Shown in pieces: positions 26,137 through 35,700 of a stretch of 36,912 nt of DNA. A model generated the notes under the pieces. The model worked only from the letters and a program-made list of their open reading frames with translations. It was not told where the DNA came from and searched no databases. The number at the start of each line of letters is the position of its first letter. The first letter of the stretch is position 1. The position numbers and the translations under genes are program-made. The DNA lies in assembly GCA_024693505.1 (NCBI GenBank), contig JAILKU010000079.1:1-36912 (forward strand), in the 5' to 3' direction. This stretch comes from Bacteroidaceae bacterium (lineage in GTDB: Bacteria; Bacteroidota; Bacteroidia; Bacteroidales; Bacteroidaceae).

Positions 26137-26190
26137 TCGCTTGGTGTACAATCAAGTCTGTTTTTACCCTCCGACGACCTCGCTTGACAT
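26137..26190 (+). repeat. Array 2: two degenerate 42-bp hairpin units
   Basis: tcgcttggtgtac...caag at 26137 and tcgcttgac at 26180 (one base off register) belong to the same family as array 1. In the first unit the hairpin is eroded (cttg/caag) and the T-run is five. The second is a half unit. Confidence 0.75.
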
Positions 26191-26240
26191 CCCTGCTATT
26201 TCATTCTCCAAAAAATTTTCATACCTTTTTTCCTAAATCA

Positions 26241-26272
26241 TTTCATTATATCAAAAAGTATTTGTATATTTG
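26241..26272 (+). promoter_or_regulatory. Promoter TTTC-N20-TATATTTG for DUF6261-like gene
   Basis: TATATTTG at 26265-26272 matches the -7 consensus. TTTC at 26241-26244 with a 20-bp spacer is one base off the -33 TTTG. The A+T-rich surroundings and the 76-bp distance to the start codon agree with a real promoter. Confidence 0.65.
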
Positions 26273-26348
26273 CACCCGAGAATTAGATTTTGAAGTTTGA
26301 CATCACATATTATTACCTTTATTTACTCATTTAAACATTAAAAAACCT

Positions 26349-27335
<987 letters not shown>

Positions 27336-27342
27336 GCTAACC

Positions 27343-27567
27343 TCGCTTCTTGCGCACTTCGAAGTGCCCCTCGACCAGGCTGTCAAGCGCTACAGCATCA
27401 GCTTCGGGGAGGCAGGCGAGGCTACCGGGATCTTAGCCATGCCAGCCGAACCCTCAACAAAGGACGCCGGAAGCGGATACTACTCCATCGACGGACGCAG
27501 ACTGCCTGCCAAACCCACCGCTAAGAGCGTGTATATCCATAACGGCGTTAAGGTCGTGATTAAGTGA
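27343..27567 (+). pseudogene. Orphan C-terminal tail, out of frame, homologous to the end of the protein at 22355-26050
   Basis: In frame one (the frame of 27343) the sequence reads ...LLAHFEVP..., then YSISFGEAGEATGIL, then DGRRLPAKPTAKSVYI and ends KVVIK. It matches the last ~75 residues of the surface protein ending at 26050 (AHFEVP...YSISFGKAGEATGIL...DGRRLPAKPTAKGVYI...KIVIK), and the DNA is also clearly similar (cacttcgaagtgcccc in both). No start codon or signal peptide of its own is present. It is either the 3' remnant of a lost surface-protein gene or a tail separated from the upstream gene by a frameshift. Confidence 0.8.
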
Positions 27568-27670
27568 GCGGTATGAGAACCAAGTTATCATACCCGAACG
27601 TGAACGAGCTCGAGCTATGCTTTAGCTTAGCTCAAATTCATTGTAAAATAACACAATTTTTTGATCCTAT

Positions 27671-27705
27671 GGCTATTCCCTGTCTGAAATCAGACGGGGA
27701 TGGCC
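27671..27705. other. Long hairpin before the ccattgtcc repeats
   Basis: ggctattccctgtctg and cagacggggatggcc pair around loop aaat as a roughly 15-bp stem with one bulge and G-U pairs. No T-run adjoins on either strand, so it is more likely a structured extragenic element than a terminator. Confidence 0.6.
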
Positions 27706-27806
27706 ATTGTCCATTGTCCATTTTACATTTTCCATTATCCATTGTCCATTGTCCATTGTCCATTTTACATTTTCTCTTCTCCATTGTCCATTGTTCATTG
27801 TCCATT
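27703..27806. repeat. ccattgtccatt / ccattttacatt tandem repeats
   Basis: Seven-base words ccattgt alternate with ccattttacatttt for about 100 bp, directly upstream of the GH43 start codon. Open frames here encode only repetitive peptides. The repeats end 10 bp before ATG 27817 and so form the GH43 leader. Confidence 0.85.
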
Positions 27807-27816
27807 TTATAAATTT

Positions 27817-28890
27817 ATGAAACATTTTTTCCTTGCAGCGGCCTTGTTTTGCACCTCATTCGTATCCGCTTACGCGCATGAGACAGTTGTCAGCGGCGTT
27901 GACGAGCAGGTCTTTCTCGACATGCGGAAAGGCCTGCGGGACAACAAGCTCGTCATGAACCCCGTCACGGACTTCGACTGCGCAGACCCATCCGTCATGC
28001 GCATCGGCGAGTTCTTCTACTGCTTCGCCACGGGCTTCCCGGTCAAGATCTACCGCAGCCGCGACCTCTGCAACTGGACCTTCTACCGCAACATGTTCCC
28101 CGGTCCCTCGCCCAATGATCCCTACGGCGACGGTGAGCTCGACCCGATGCACACCGGCGCCGCCGACCGGAACATCAACTACTGGGCGCCCTCGCCCGCC
28201 CTCATCAGGGGCAAGGTCGTGGTCTACCTGACGCTCTTCGTCTCGATGGAGAACGACCGGCAGGTTGTCTGCGTGGCCGACGACATCGACAGCCCCTTCC
28301 GCTACGTCAACACGCTCAACGTCGGCACGCCCGAGCATCCCACCCCGCAGGACGGGCAGTATTTCCGCAACGACGACGGCCGACACTACCTCGTCTACGG
28401 CGATGTCAACAGCAATGGCAACTACATACGCGAGCTCGAGAAGGACGGCACGCAGTATGCCAGGGGCAGCGAGCCTCACTACATCACCGCCGCCTACGAA
28501 GGGGGCTACATCTACAAGTACAACGGCCTGTACTACTTCTACTGCTCGAAGAACTACTATAACTCACACGATTACACGCTCTGCCTCAGCACCAGCAAGG
28601 ACCTCTACGGTCCCTGGAGCCCGCCCCAGCCCGTCCTCATGTCTGCCTCGGCTGAAGCCGTCCTCAACGGCCCCGGGCACAACGGCGAAATCATCACCGA
28701 CAAACTCGGCCGCATGTACATGGTGATGCACGCGCACTGCGACGGGCTCATCCAGCGACGTGGCGAGTACCGCCCGCGCCCGATGATCCTCATGGAGCTC
28801 CAGGACAAGGACGGCAGACTCGAATTTGTCGATCATAGGGGAGAAGTCACACGTTTCCCCAGCTGGTTCGTCCGCGCCCCACGGTTCTGA
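27817..28890 (+). CDS. GH43-type five-bladed beta-propeller glycosidase, secreted
   Basis: The 357-aa inverting glycoside hydrolase family 43 protein has a signal peptide at 1-20 (SAYAH). The catalytic triad expected for the family is visible: base Asp57 in DCADPSV, pKa modulator Asp179 in QDGQYFRNDDG and acid Glu228 in AYEGGYIYKYNGLYYFYCS. The usual WAPD motif reads WAPS (123-126), a small variation of a structural rather than catalytic position. A KDLYGPWSPP propeller-blade phrase is also present. Likely substrates are arabino- or xylo-configured, but the subfamily cannot be decided here. The start at 27817 gives a proper signal peptide; the longer frame runs back into the simple repeats. 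Downstream is the 42-bp hairpin array. Confidence 0.82.
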   Translation: MKHFFLAAALFCTSFVSAYAHETVVSGVDEQVFLDMRKGLRDNKLVMNPVTDFDCADPSVMRIGEFFYCFATGFPVKIYRSRDLCNWTFYRNMFPGPSPNDPYGDGELDPMHTGAADRNINYWAPSPALIRGKVVVYLTLFVSMENDRQVVCVADDIDSPFRYVNTLNVGTPEHPTPQDGQYFRNDDGRHYLVYGDVNSNGNYIRELEKDGTQYARGSEPHYITAAYEGGYIYKYNGLYYFYCSKNYYNSHDYTLCLSTSKDLYGPWSPPQPVLMSASAEAVLNGPGHNGEIITDKLGRMYMVMHAHCDGLIQRRGEYRPRPMILMELQDKDGRLEFVDHRGEVTRFPSWFVRAPRF

Positions 28891-28948
28891 GCGGTTATTT
28901 TGCTTCCTGACTAGGCAGTTTTCGTCCTCGTCACCCTTATCCCGATAT

Positions 28949-29492
28949 AAAGTAGCTTCACCTTTATTTAGGTTTACATCATCCAGGTAAACGGAAACCT
29001 CATTTAATTTATCCGCTACATCGTCTGTGTAAAAAGTAAGCTCGCTTATTTAACAAGCCATTTTGCCAAATAAAAAAGTATGGTCGCTTGCCCACCAAGC
29101 GACCTTGCCGCAGAAAAAAACAACATCGCTTGCCCACCAAGCGACCTTGCCGAAGAAAAAAACAACATCGCTTGCCCACCAAGCGACCTTGCCGAAGAAA
29201 AGAACAGACTCGCTTGCCCACCAAGCGACCTTGCCGGAGAAAATAACGTCCTCGCTTGTCCACCATGCGACATTTTCTGAATAAAAAGTAGGGTCGTCCA
29301 ATCGTTGGGCGACCCCGTCTCACGAAAAAGTAGCCTCGACCAATCGTTGGTCGACCCCGTCTCACGAAAATGTAGCCTCGACCAATCGTTGGGCGACCCC
29401 ATCTCACGAAAAAGTAGGGTCGCCTAAGCCTTATGAAACCCACTCTCAGCAAAATGTAGGGTCGCCTAAGCATTAAGCGACCCCGTCCCACC
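28949..29492 (-). repeat. Array 3: about thirteen 42-bp hairpin units in strict register
   Basis: Measured at one anchor base, units stand at 29043, 29085, 29127, 29169, 29211, 29253, 29295, 29337, 29379, 29421 and 29463. Two eroded ones precede them (unit starts 28949 and 28991). Every step is exactly 42 bp. Units 29085-29211 carry cgcttg-(cccac)-caagcg. Units 29295-29379 carry different stems with compensating changes (gtcgtccaa/ttgggcgac versus tcgaccaa/ttggtcga). On the minus strand each hairpin is followed by ctac or a short spacer and T(4-7). The array fills most of the 666-bp convergent spacer 28891-29556. Confidence 0.9.
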
Positions 29493-29536
29493 AAAAAACA
29501 GCAGCGCCGATGTCTACCATGACATCGGCGCTGCTG
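29493..29536 (-). terminator. Canonical intrinsic terminator of the SGNH gene, in register with array 3
   Basis: cagcagcgccgatgtc and gacatcggcgctgctg form a perfect 16-bp stem with loop taccat (29515-29520). On the minus strand six T follow at once (plus-strand A6 at 29493-29498). The anchor base at 29505 continues the 42-bp register of array 3. Confidence 0.9.
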
Positions 29537-29556
29537 AGTTCATCCTGACCTTCTCC

Positions 29557-30384
29557 CTATTTCCTCTTGTCTTTCACCGGTTTTTCCGTGGCCAGGAAGT
29601 GGAGCTGGTAGACGCCGACGTTGGCGTACCCGTCGTATGTCATGTGCAGGTTGTCGGACATGTAGAAGCGGTCTTTGGTCTGCTGAGTGACCACTGGTAT
29701 GCTGTATTGGTCGAAGAATAGTACGCCTTGTCGCTCGGCTACCTGCCGCTGGAGGTCGATGTACCTGCTGAAGGGTATGCCCAGCTTGTTGACGGCCTCG
29801 CTGCCCGTACCGTCGCCTTCGCTGCGTTGCCAGTACTTCAAGCTTCCGAAGACGTATATCTTGGCTCGCGGGTTGATTTGGCGTAGTTTGCGTATGCAAT
29901 AGTTCATCCCTCCGCATTGGGTCACGAGTTTGCGCTCATCGAAGCCGTCGGCCTCCGTGTAGTCCTGGGGTGAGCCCGGTTCGCGGTTGTTTGTGTAGTC
30001 GTTAGTGCTGGCCCATAGGATGTATATGTCGTGCGGCTTCGCGGCGTTCACCTGGTCGAGTATGGAGCCCTGGAGGCTGGAGAATCCGTAGCCGCCGTGG
30101 CCGTAGTCGGTGACGCTGAGGTTCAGGTAATGCCGCCACATGAGCTTGGCGGCCTGGCTTTCCTTGTTGACGGAGAGGCTTCCGCCGAAGACGCCCACGG
30201 TCTTGCCTCGGTTCATGCTGTACCGGCATGCCTTCGCCACCTGCTCCATCAGCGACGAGTCCACCAGCTCGCACCCCAGGTCTTTCAGCTGCCGTATGTT
30301 GTGCGCCCTCTGCGCCCACGAGGCCGTCGTGCCCAGCAGCAGCATCAGCGCGGCGGTCATTAAGTTCATCTTCATTCTTTTCAT
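29557..30384 (-). CDS. SGNH/GDSL-type esterase, secreted
   Basis: The 275-aa hydrolase has a signal peptide at about 1-25 (ASWAQ). The SGNH blocks are present: GGSLS (67-71, Ser69 in place of the GDS serine context), Gly100 in GYGFSS, Asn128 in STNDY and D-x-x-H (Asp244, His247) in MSDNLHMTYDGY. Such enzymes in Bacteroidales usually remove acetyl or acyl groups from polysaccharides or peptidoglycan; the substrate here is undetermined. The start at 30384 (MKRMKMNLM) is chosen because it gives the signal peptide and lies 16 bp after the upstream gene; the longer frame would overlap that gene. It is the last cistron of the minus-strand group and ends at a strong terminator. Confidence 0.8.
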   Translation of the reverse strand: MKRMKMNLMTAALMLLLGTTASWAQRAHNIRQLKDLGCELVDSSLMEQVAKACRYSMNRGKTVGVFGGSLSVNKESQAAKLMWRHYLNLSVTDYGHGGYGFSSLQGSILDQVNAAKPHDIYILWASTNDYTNNREPGSPQDYTEADGFDERKLVTQCGGMNYCIRKLRQINPRAKIYVFGSLKYWQRSEGDGTGSEAVNKLGIPFSRYIDLQRQVAERQGVLFFDQYSIPVVTQQTKDRFYMSDNLHMTYDGYANVGVYQLHFLATEKPVKDKRK

Positions 30385-30400
30385 TGTCGTATATATTATA

Positions 30401-31264
30401 TTATATGTTGTCTTTGTCCACGGTATGCAGTCCATCCTCGCCGATGGTGATGAGGCGGCGCTTGTAGAGGTCGCCCACGGCGCGCTTGAAGACCTTTTTG
30501 CTCACGCCGAACGTGGCGTAGATGTCCTCTGCCCTGCTTTTGTCGCCGAGGTGGCAGCTTCCGCCGTGGTCGCGCATGTTGGCGAGCAGGACGTCGCTGA
30601 AGTCCTCCACGGCTTCCATGCCATGGCGCTGGAGGCTCAGGTCTATCTTGCCGTCGGGCCTGACTTGGCTGACGTAGGCCTTTACGCGGTCTCCAGTGCG
30701 GATGTCGCGGAATATTTCGTTGTCGTAGAGCAGCCCGGCGAACTTGTTGTCCACGATGGCTTTCAGTCCCAGCTCGGTCTTCTGCCAGATGAGCAGGCTG
30801 ACTTCGTCGCCCCGTCTGTAGTGCGGCCTGTCCTGGCTCAGGTAGTGCTCCACCTTGGCGCTGGCCATGATGCGGTAGCTGTCGGGATCCACGTGCAGGT
30901 GCACGATGTACTTCTCTCCCTTCTGCATCTTCTTCTTCTGCTCGCGGAAGGGCACGAACAGATCCTTGATGGGCCCCCAGTGGAGGAAGGCGCCGAAGTT
31001 GTTGACCCAGGCGACCTCGAGGTAGGCGAAGTCGCCCACGACGGCCAGCGGTTCGTGCATGGTTGCGACGATGCGCTCCTCGGCATCGAGGTAGATGAAG
31101 ACGTCGACGTCCTCACCGGTTTCCACTCCGTCCCCGGCGACCTCGCCGTTTGGCAGGAGTACGTCGACTATCTGCCCGCGGACCGTGCCCTGCAGGTAGT
31201 ATCCGAAGTCGACCCGCCTGACGACGCGGAGGCGGTTCATTGTTCCTAAGCTTATCTCGTTCAT
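30401..31264 (-). CDS. CvfB-like S1 RNA-binding protein
   Basis: The 287-aa cytoplasmic protein has the CvfB layout of S1-like OB domains followed by a winged helix. S1-like repeats lie at about 10-60 (VLLPNGEVAGDGVETGEDVDVFIY), 70-130 (AYLEVAWVNNFGAFLHWGP, then DLFVPFREQ) and 150-215 (RTGDRVKAYVSQVRPDGKIDLSL). A winged helix is at about 225-285 (EDIYATFGVSKKVFKRAVGDLYKRRLI). Members bind RNA and affect expression of virulence or housekeeping genes in other bacteria; no target is known here. Its gene lies 18 bp after the ATPase gene and 16 bp before the SGNH gene, consistent with one transcript. Confidence 0.85.
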   Translation of the reverse strand: MNEISLGTMNRLRVVRRVDFGYYLQGTVRGQIVDVLLPNGEVAGDGVETGEDVDVFIYLDAEERIVATMHEPLAVVGDFAYLEVAWVNNFGAFLHWGPIKDLFVPFREQKKKMQKGEKYIVHLHVDPDSYRIMASAKVEHYLSQDRPHYRRGDEVSLLIWQKTELGLKAIVDNKFAGLLYDNEIFRDIRTGDRVKAYVSQVRPDGKIDLSLQRHGMEAVEDFSDVLLANMRDHGGSCHLGDKSRAEDIYATFGVSKKVFKRAVGDLYKRRLITIGEDGLHTVDKDNI

Positions 31265-31282
31265 AATGTCTCTTGTGCTGTA

Positions 31283-31957
31283 TTATGGGTTCAAAATGGA
31301 TGTGGTGTTCTCTATCGCCCCGTCCTTGAGGTGGATTGTGCGGTCGGTCATGGCGGCGAGGGCCTCGTCGTGCGTGACAATGACGAAGGTTTGGCCGTAT
31401 TGCTCGCGGAGCGCGAAGAACAGCCTGTGGAGCTCCTCTTTGTTGGCCGAGTCGAGGCTGCCGCTGGGCTCGTCAGCCATGACTACCGTGGGTTTGTTCA
31501 CCAATGCGCGCGCGACAGCCACGCGTTGCTTCTCACCGCCCGATAATTCGTTCGGTTTGTGCGAGGCTCGGTCCTGGAGTCCCATGAATTCGAGCAGTTC
31601 CATTGCTCTCTGGCTTGCCTCGCGCTTGCCTGAGCCGCCGATGAAGGCGGGTATCATGATGTTCTCGAGCGCTGTGAACTCGGGAAGCAGCTGGTGGAAC
31701 TGGAAGACGAAGCCGATGTGCCGGTTACGGAATTCGGACAGCTTTTTCTGGCTGAGTGAGTTCACGTCGAGGTCGTCGAAGACCACGGTGCCCTTGTCAG
31801 GCTTGTCGAGAGTGCCCATGATCTGCAGGAGCGTTGTCTTTCCGGCGCCGCTGGGCCCGACGATGGATACGACTTCCCCTTTTTGGATGTCGAGGTCTAT
31901 GCCGCGCAGGACTTCCAGGGTGCCGAAGCTCTTGGTAATGTTACGGAGTTGTATCAT
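31283..31957 (-). CDS. lolD: LolD-like ABC transporter ATPase
   Basis: The 224-aa ATP-binding subunit of the MacB/LolD branch should power lipoprotein release from, or export across, the inner membrane. Walker A GPSGAGKT (34-41), Q-loop [19 protein letters not shown] (85-103), signature LSGGEKQR (138-145), Walker [13 protein letters not shown] (158-169, Glu163) and H-loop His196 (VTHDE) are all intact. '[13 protein letters not shown]' is characteristic of the LolD group. The permease partners LolC/LolE are not adjacent, which is usual in Bacteroidetes. The start is ATG 31957; a TTG three codons earlier is less likely. The following CvfB-like gene is 18 bp away. Confidence 0.85.
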   Translation of the reverse strand: MIQLRNITKSFGTLEVLRGIDLDIQKGEVVSIVGPSGAGKTTLLQIMGTLDKPDKGTVVFDDLDVNSLSQKKLSEFRNRHIGFVFQFHQLLPEFTALENIMIPAFIGGSGKREASQRAMELLEFMGLQDRASHKPNELSGGEKQRVAVARALVNKPTVVMADEPSGSLDSANKEELHRLFFALREQYGQTFVIVTHDEALAAMTDRTIHLKDGAIENTTSILNP

Positions 31958-31966
31958 AAGGTTCAA

Positions 31967-32112
31967 ATGTTTTATAAGTTCAAGAGTTCAATAGTTCAAG
32001 AGGTTCAAAAATGGGCAGGGTGAAGGAGGCTGAAGGGTTTGAGAGGTTCAAAAAGTTCAAGGTAAGGGCGGCTAAAGGGTTCAAGACGTTCAAAAGGTTC
32101 AGGGTGAAGGAA
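31967..32112. repeat. gttcaa repeat spacer between acyltransferase and LolD genes
   Basis: The 157-bp gap consists of gttcaag / ggttcaaaa words interspersed with ggctgaaggg-like variants, the same family as 1-57. It contains no gene and no clear promoter. It may separate two transcripts of the minus-strand block. Confidence 0.7.
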
Positions 32113-32114
32113 GT

Positions 32115-32774
32115 TCAAGCTTTGAACGTTACGTTTTTTTCCTTGATGACCGCGGGTATGCCTGCCAGCAGGATGTTTTCTTCTGCGGCAAGCGTGTAGT
32201 CCCTGCAGCAGACGGCGCCTGAGGCTACGACAGAGCCGCGGGGGATGCGAGTGCCCTTGAGCAGCATTGTGCGGAAGCCGAGGTAGACCTTGTCGCCCAC
32301 GACGACGTCCCCGGTGAGGGCTTCTGGCTCGCCGTTGCGCACCACTTGATGCGCGGCACTGTCGGTGGCATACAGTTCGCCTGCCAATACGCCGTTGCCG
32401 AAGCAGATGCGGCGGTAGCAATGGATCTGTGAGTCGCGGCCGAAGTGGCATCCGTCGCCCATCGACAGGACGGCGTTCGCGGCAATGCCGATGAAGCAGT
32501 CGGGCCCTATGCGGACCAGCCCGCCGACGCGCCATGTGCCATGTATCTGCATCTCTGCGCGCCCGGCAGAGGCGGTATAGTCTTCGTGCGCCGAGCCAAT
32601 GACGAGGGTGTTGCGTCCTGCATGCGGGGGCAGCTCGATTTTCCCGTCGACGGACAGTCTGAGGCGTCCGAAGACCTTGACAGGCATGCGGAAGACCGCG
32701 GCGAGGCCGCCGGCCCGGTAGTTGAGCCGGCAGGTAGCCGGCCAGTTGAGGCGAATGAGGTTACTTATCTTCAT
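32115..32774 (-). CDS. Left-handed beta-helix (hexapeptide) acyltransferase
   Basis: The 219-aa cytoplasmic transferase has hexapeptide repeats, seen as periodic small/aliphatic residues (VRIGPDCFIGIAANAVLSMGDGCHFG, GDVVVGDKVYLGFRTMLLKGTRIPRG and SVVASGAVCCRD). It ends in the 'A-G-I-P-A-(V)-I' loop common to O-acetyl or acetyltransferases of capsule and O-antigen biosynthesis. Residues 1-50 form an unusual N-terminal extension (SNLIRLNWPATCRLNYR...). A His inside 'ATDSAAH' could be the catalytic base. The start codon is 1 bp after the stop of the antiporter-subtilase gene, so tight coupling is expected; the acceptor is unknown. Confidence 0.8.
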   Translation of the reverse strand: MKISNLIRLNWPATCRLNYRAGGLAAVFRMPVKVFGRLRLSVDGKIELPPHAGRNTLVIGSAHEDYTASAGRAEMQIHGTWRVGGLVRIGPDCFIGIAANAVLSMGDGCHFGRDSQIHCYRRICFGNGVLAGELYATDSAAHQVVRNGEPEALTGDVVVGDKVYLGFRTMLLKGTRIPRGSVVASGAVCCRDYTLAAEENILLAGIPAVIKEKNVTFKA

Positions 32775-32775
32775 G

Positions 32776-35700
32776 TCAGTACTTTATCTTGCGCACCGTG
32801 CCGTCGGCATACTTCTCGATGAAGATGCCGCTGCCCCTGGCGGGCTTGCCCATCCGTCGGCCGCTCAGGTCGTAGCGTGCTGCGAGTCTGCCGGAAAGTC
32901 CGTCAGCCCCGACTTCCTCCACGCCGGCGTAGTTCTTCAGGATGTAGGCCAGGCCGGCCTGCGCATCGATCTCGCCATAGCCGTAGCTGTTGTTGGGGTA
33001 GGCGAGGTCGGGGTCGTGGTGGCGGCAGGTATGTTCGAACGTCTCGATGATCTGCTCGCGCGTCAGGCGGGGACAGGCTTGCAGCCACAGGGCGATGATG
33101 CCGCCCACCAGGGGAGACGACATCGACGTGCCGGACTGAGCGTTCCACGAGTATTCACGTCCGCGGAACCGGAAGCGCGCGATGTCATAGCCCAGGTTCC
33201 AGTCGTCTTCCACGCTCTCCAGGAAGAAACTGCTGTAGGAAGAGATGATGTTCACGCCGGGCGCGATGACTTCGGGCTTGGTGAGGCCGCTCATCGTGGG
33301 ACCTACGCTGCTGTGGCGCCCGACTTCGCCGCCCTCGCCGAAGTTGAACTCCTTCCATTCGTTGCGGTAGTTGACGATCCCCGTACGATAGGCGGATGAG
33401 CCCACGCAAATGACGCTTGGTGCCGCACTGGGCGACATAATATTGTGGGAGGTCTCGGCGCCCTGGTAGTCGCTGTTGCCTGCGGCGTTGGCAAAGGCGC
33501 CCGTCATCGCGAAGGCCTCTGCTTCCACGCCGGTGCCCGTCACCGTCAGGCCGATCTGCACGGCTGGGGTCTTGCCGTCCGTGAGGTCCTGCACGAAGAG
33601 CTCGGTGGCCCACTCGCCAGGGTCGTAGCACGAGGGATAGGCGGCGGTGACGATCTGGTAAGTGCGTTCTCCGGCCGAGACGGTGTCGATGCGCATGCTG
33701 TCAGGCTCGTTCAGGATGTCGGCGTTCATCACATACTCGCAGACGACCTCGCCCTCGCCCTGAAAGAAGCTGAGTCGGGACGTGGTAAGCTCGGGGGCGC
33801 GCAGGTAGTAGAAGGCTGACTTGTCGTCGAGGGCCAGCAGCGTTCCGGCTTGCTCGTTGTCGGCCGGTTTGTGCAGGTAGGTCAGGTAGTTGCTCCTGTT
33901 TCCCGACGAGGAACAGATGATGCGGCCCGGACCGACCAGGGAATCCAGCGCCTCGTGGAAGAGTTGGCTGTCGCCGTAGAGGTCGTCGAACGTGCCTTCA
34001 CTGAAGGATATCACGCAGGGCTTACCGACCCTGTCGGCATAGTCGAAGATGTACTTGAAGCCCAGCACGTCGGTCGCGGTAGTGTATTTGTCAATGTCTT
34101 CTTCGGGGATGAGCGGCAGGTCCTTCGTGACGGCATTGGAGACGAGGCAGATTTCGGCCTCGGGAGCCGCGCCGATGTAGGGACTGTCGTAGCCGCTGCC
34201 TGCGGCAACACCGGCGGTGTGTGTGCCGTGCGAGATAATGTGCCCGTCAGTCGAGCATGCCTTCCTGAGGATGGCTTCCTCGCTGATGTATTCCTGTCCC
34301 ACGAAGCAGGCGCCTCCGTCACCGCACTGGGTAGTGTCCAACTGGTCCCAGAAGGCCTTGATGCGGTACTCGCCAAGGTCGCGCGAGTAGAAGTTGGGGT
34401 GCGTCAGGTCGAATCCGACGTCCATTATGCCCATCACGACCCCTTTCCCGGTATAGGCAAGCTCGTCGGGCTGCGGTTCGTGGAGCGCTGAGGCCTGGGT
34501 GATGATGAGTGCGGTGTCCATTGTCGTGACACAGCTCGGACCGGCCTCGATGCGCTTCACCTCGACCCTGTTTGAAAGCGCGCTGAGCTCGCCGGTCGGT
34601 ATCTCGGCCACGCAGAGCGTTCCCCAACGGGCGAGTAGCCGGCAGTCGTGCTCGTCCAGCACCGAGGGGTCCGTGACACGGACGAAGGCGCAGATGGATT
34701 TCGGTGTGCCGGAGGCGCGGCTTTGGGAACGAACGGGGACTGAGGCCTGGCGGACCGTCTGCCTGAGCGCTGTTTGCTGAACCCGGGTGGACATTTTGCG
34801 CAAGGCGGGTTTTTGAAGCTCGGAAGGCTGTGCGGAAAGGGAAAGTGTGCAGAGGAGAAGGGCCAGCATGGCTGAGGAACGGAACAGCAGGCGGCGAATC
34901 CAGCTGCCCAGCGAGTGGGGCTGTCGGGTGACGGCCGTACCGTTCGGCGCAAAGACTGAGACACTCTCCAAGGGGTCGCCCCACTGGTCGGGAAAGAGGA
35001 GCATCACGCTCGTCTGGCTGAAGTGGGTGCTTATCTGGCGCGGCAGTAGGTCTAGCGCGGTGGTGTGACTGATGAAACCGGGACGGGCCGTCACCACCAC
35101 CAGCATCTGGTCGGGTCCCAGCTGGCCGTACAGCTTGCGCAGGTCGTTCCATCGGGGCATATTGACGTAGCTGGCCCTCACCCGAGGATGCTTCTGTCCC
35201 ATATAGCCCTGAATGTACTTCATCGTATCGGGGTGGGCGCGGAACTCCATCCGGCATCCCGTCTGCTCACCGATGCGGCAGAGATGCTCGAGCCACTTGT
35301 AGAAGCCCACCTCGTACTCCGCCTTCTGCGGCACCACCACAACGACCTGTCGCAGCGTGCCGGGGGGTACGATGGCGCGGATGGCCATCACCTCGCGGTG
35401 CGAACCGCTCAGCACATTGTCTATCACATTGCCCAGCGAGGCCTTTGCCATTCCCGTCTCGCGGTCGGTCAGGCAGACCACCACCTCGCCGACATCGTAT
35501 TCCTTCATCGTGTGCAGTATGCCGCTGGAGATGTTCGTGCTCATACGGTTGAGCGTCTTCATCCTGACATCTGCGGAGGCTGCTATGCCCTTTGCCTTCT
35601 CCAGCAACTGCTTGCTCTGGCGGTGCATATCCTCGCTTTCCTCGTTGTCGAAGGTCACGCTGAGGCCCATCAGGCTGTCGGAGATGTAGGGATTGCGGAT

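Noticed and set aside
29009..29494. 161-codon minus-strand frame and overlapping frames across array 3
   Set aside because: Same reason as array 1: several frames are open at once, the peptide changes character when the stem changes, and no start context or signal is present.
28949..29536. CRISPR array
   Set aside because: The units are contiguous tandem repeats with no unique spacers between conserved repeats, and no cas gene is in the window. The same holds for the 11-bp, 24-bp and 8-bp arrays.
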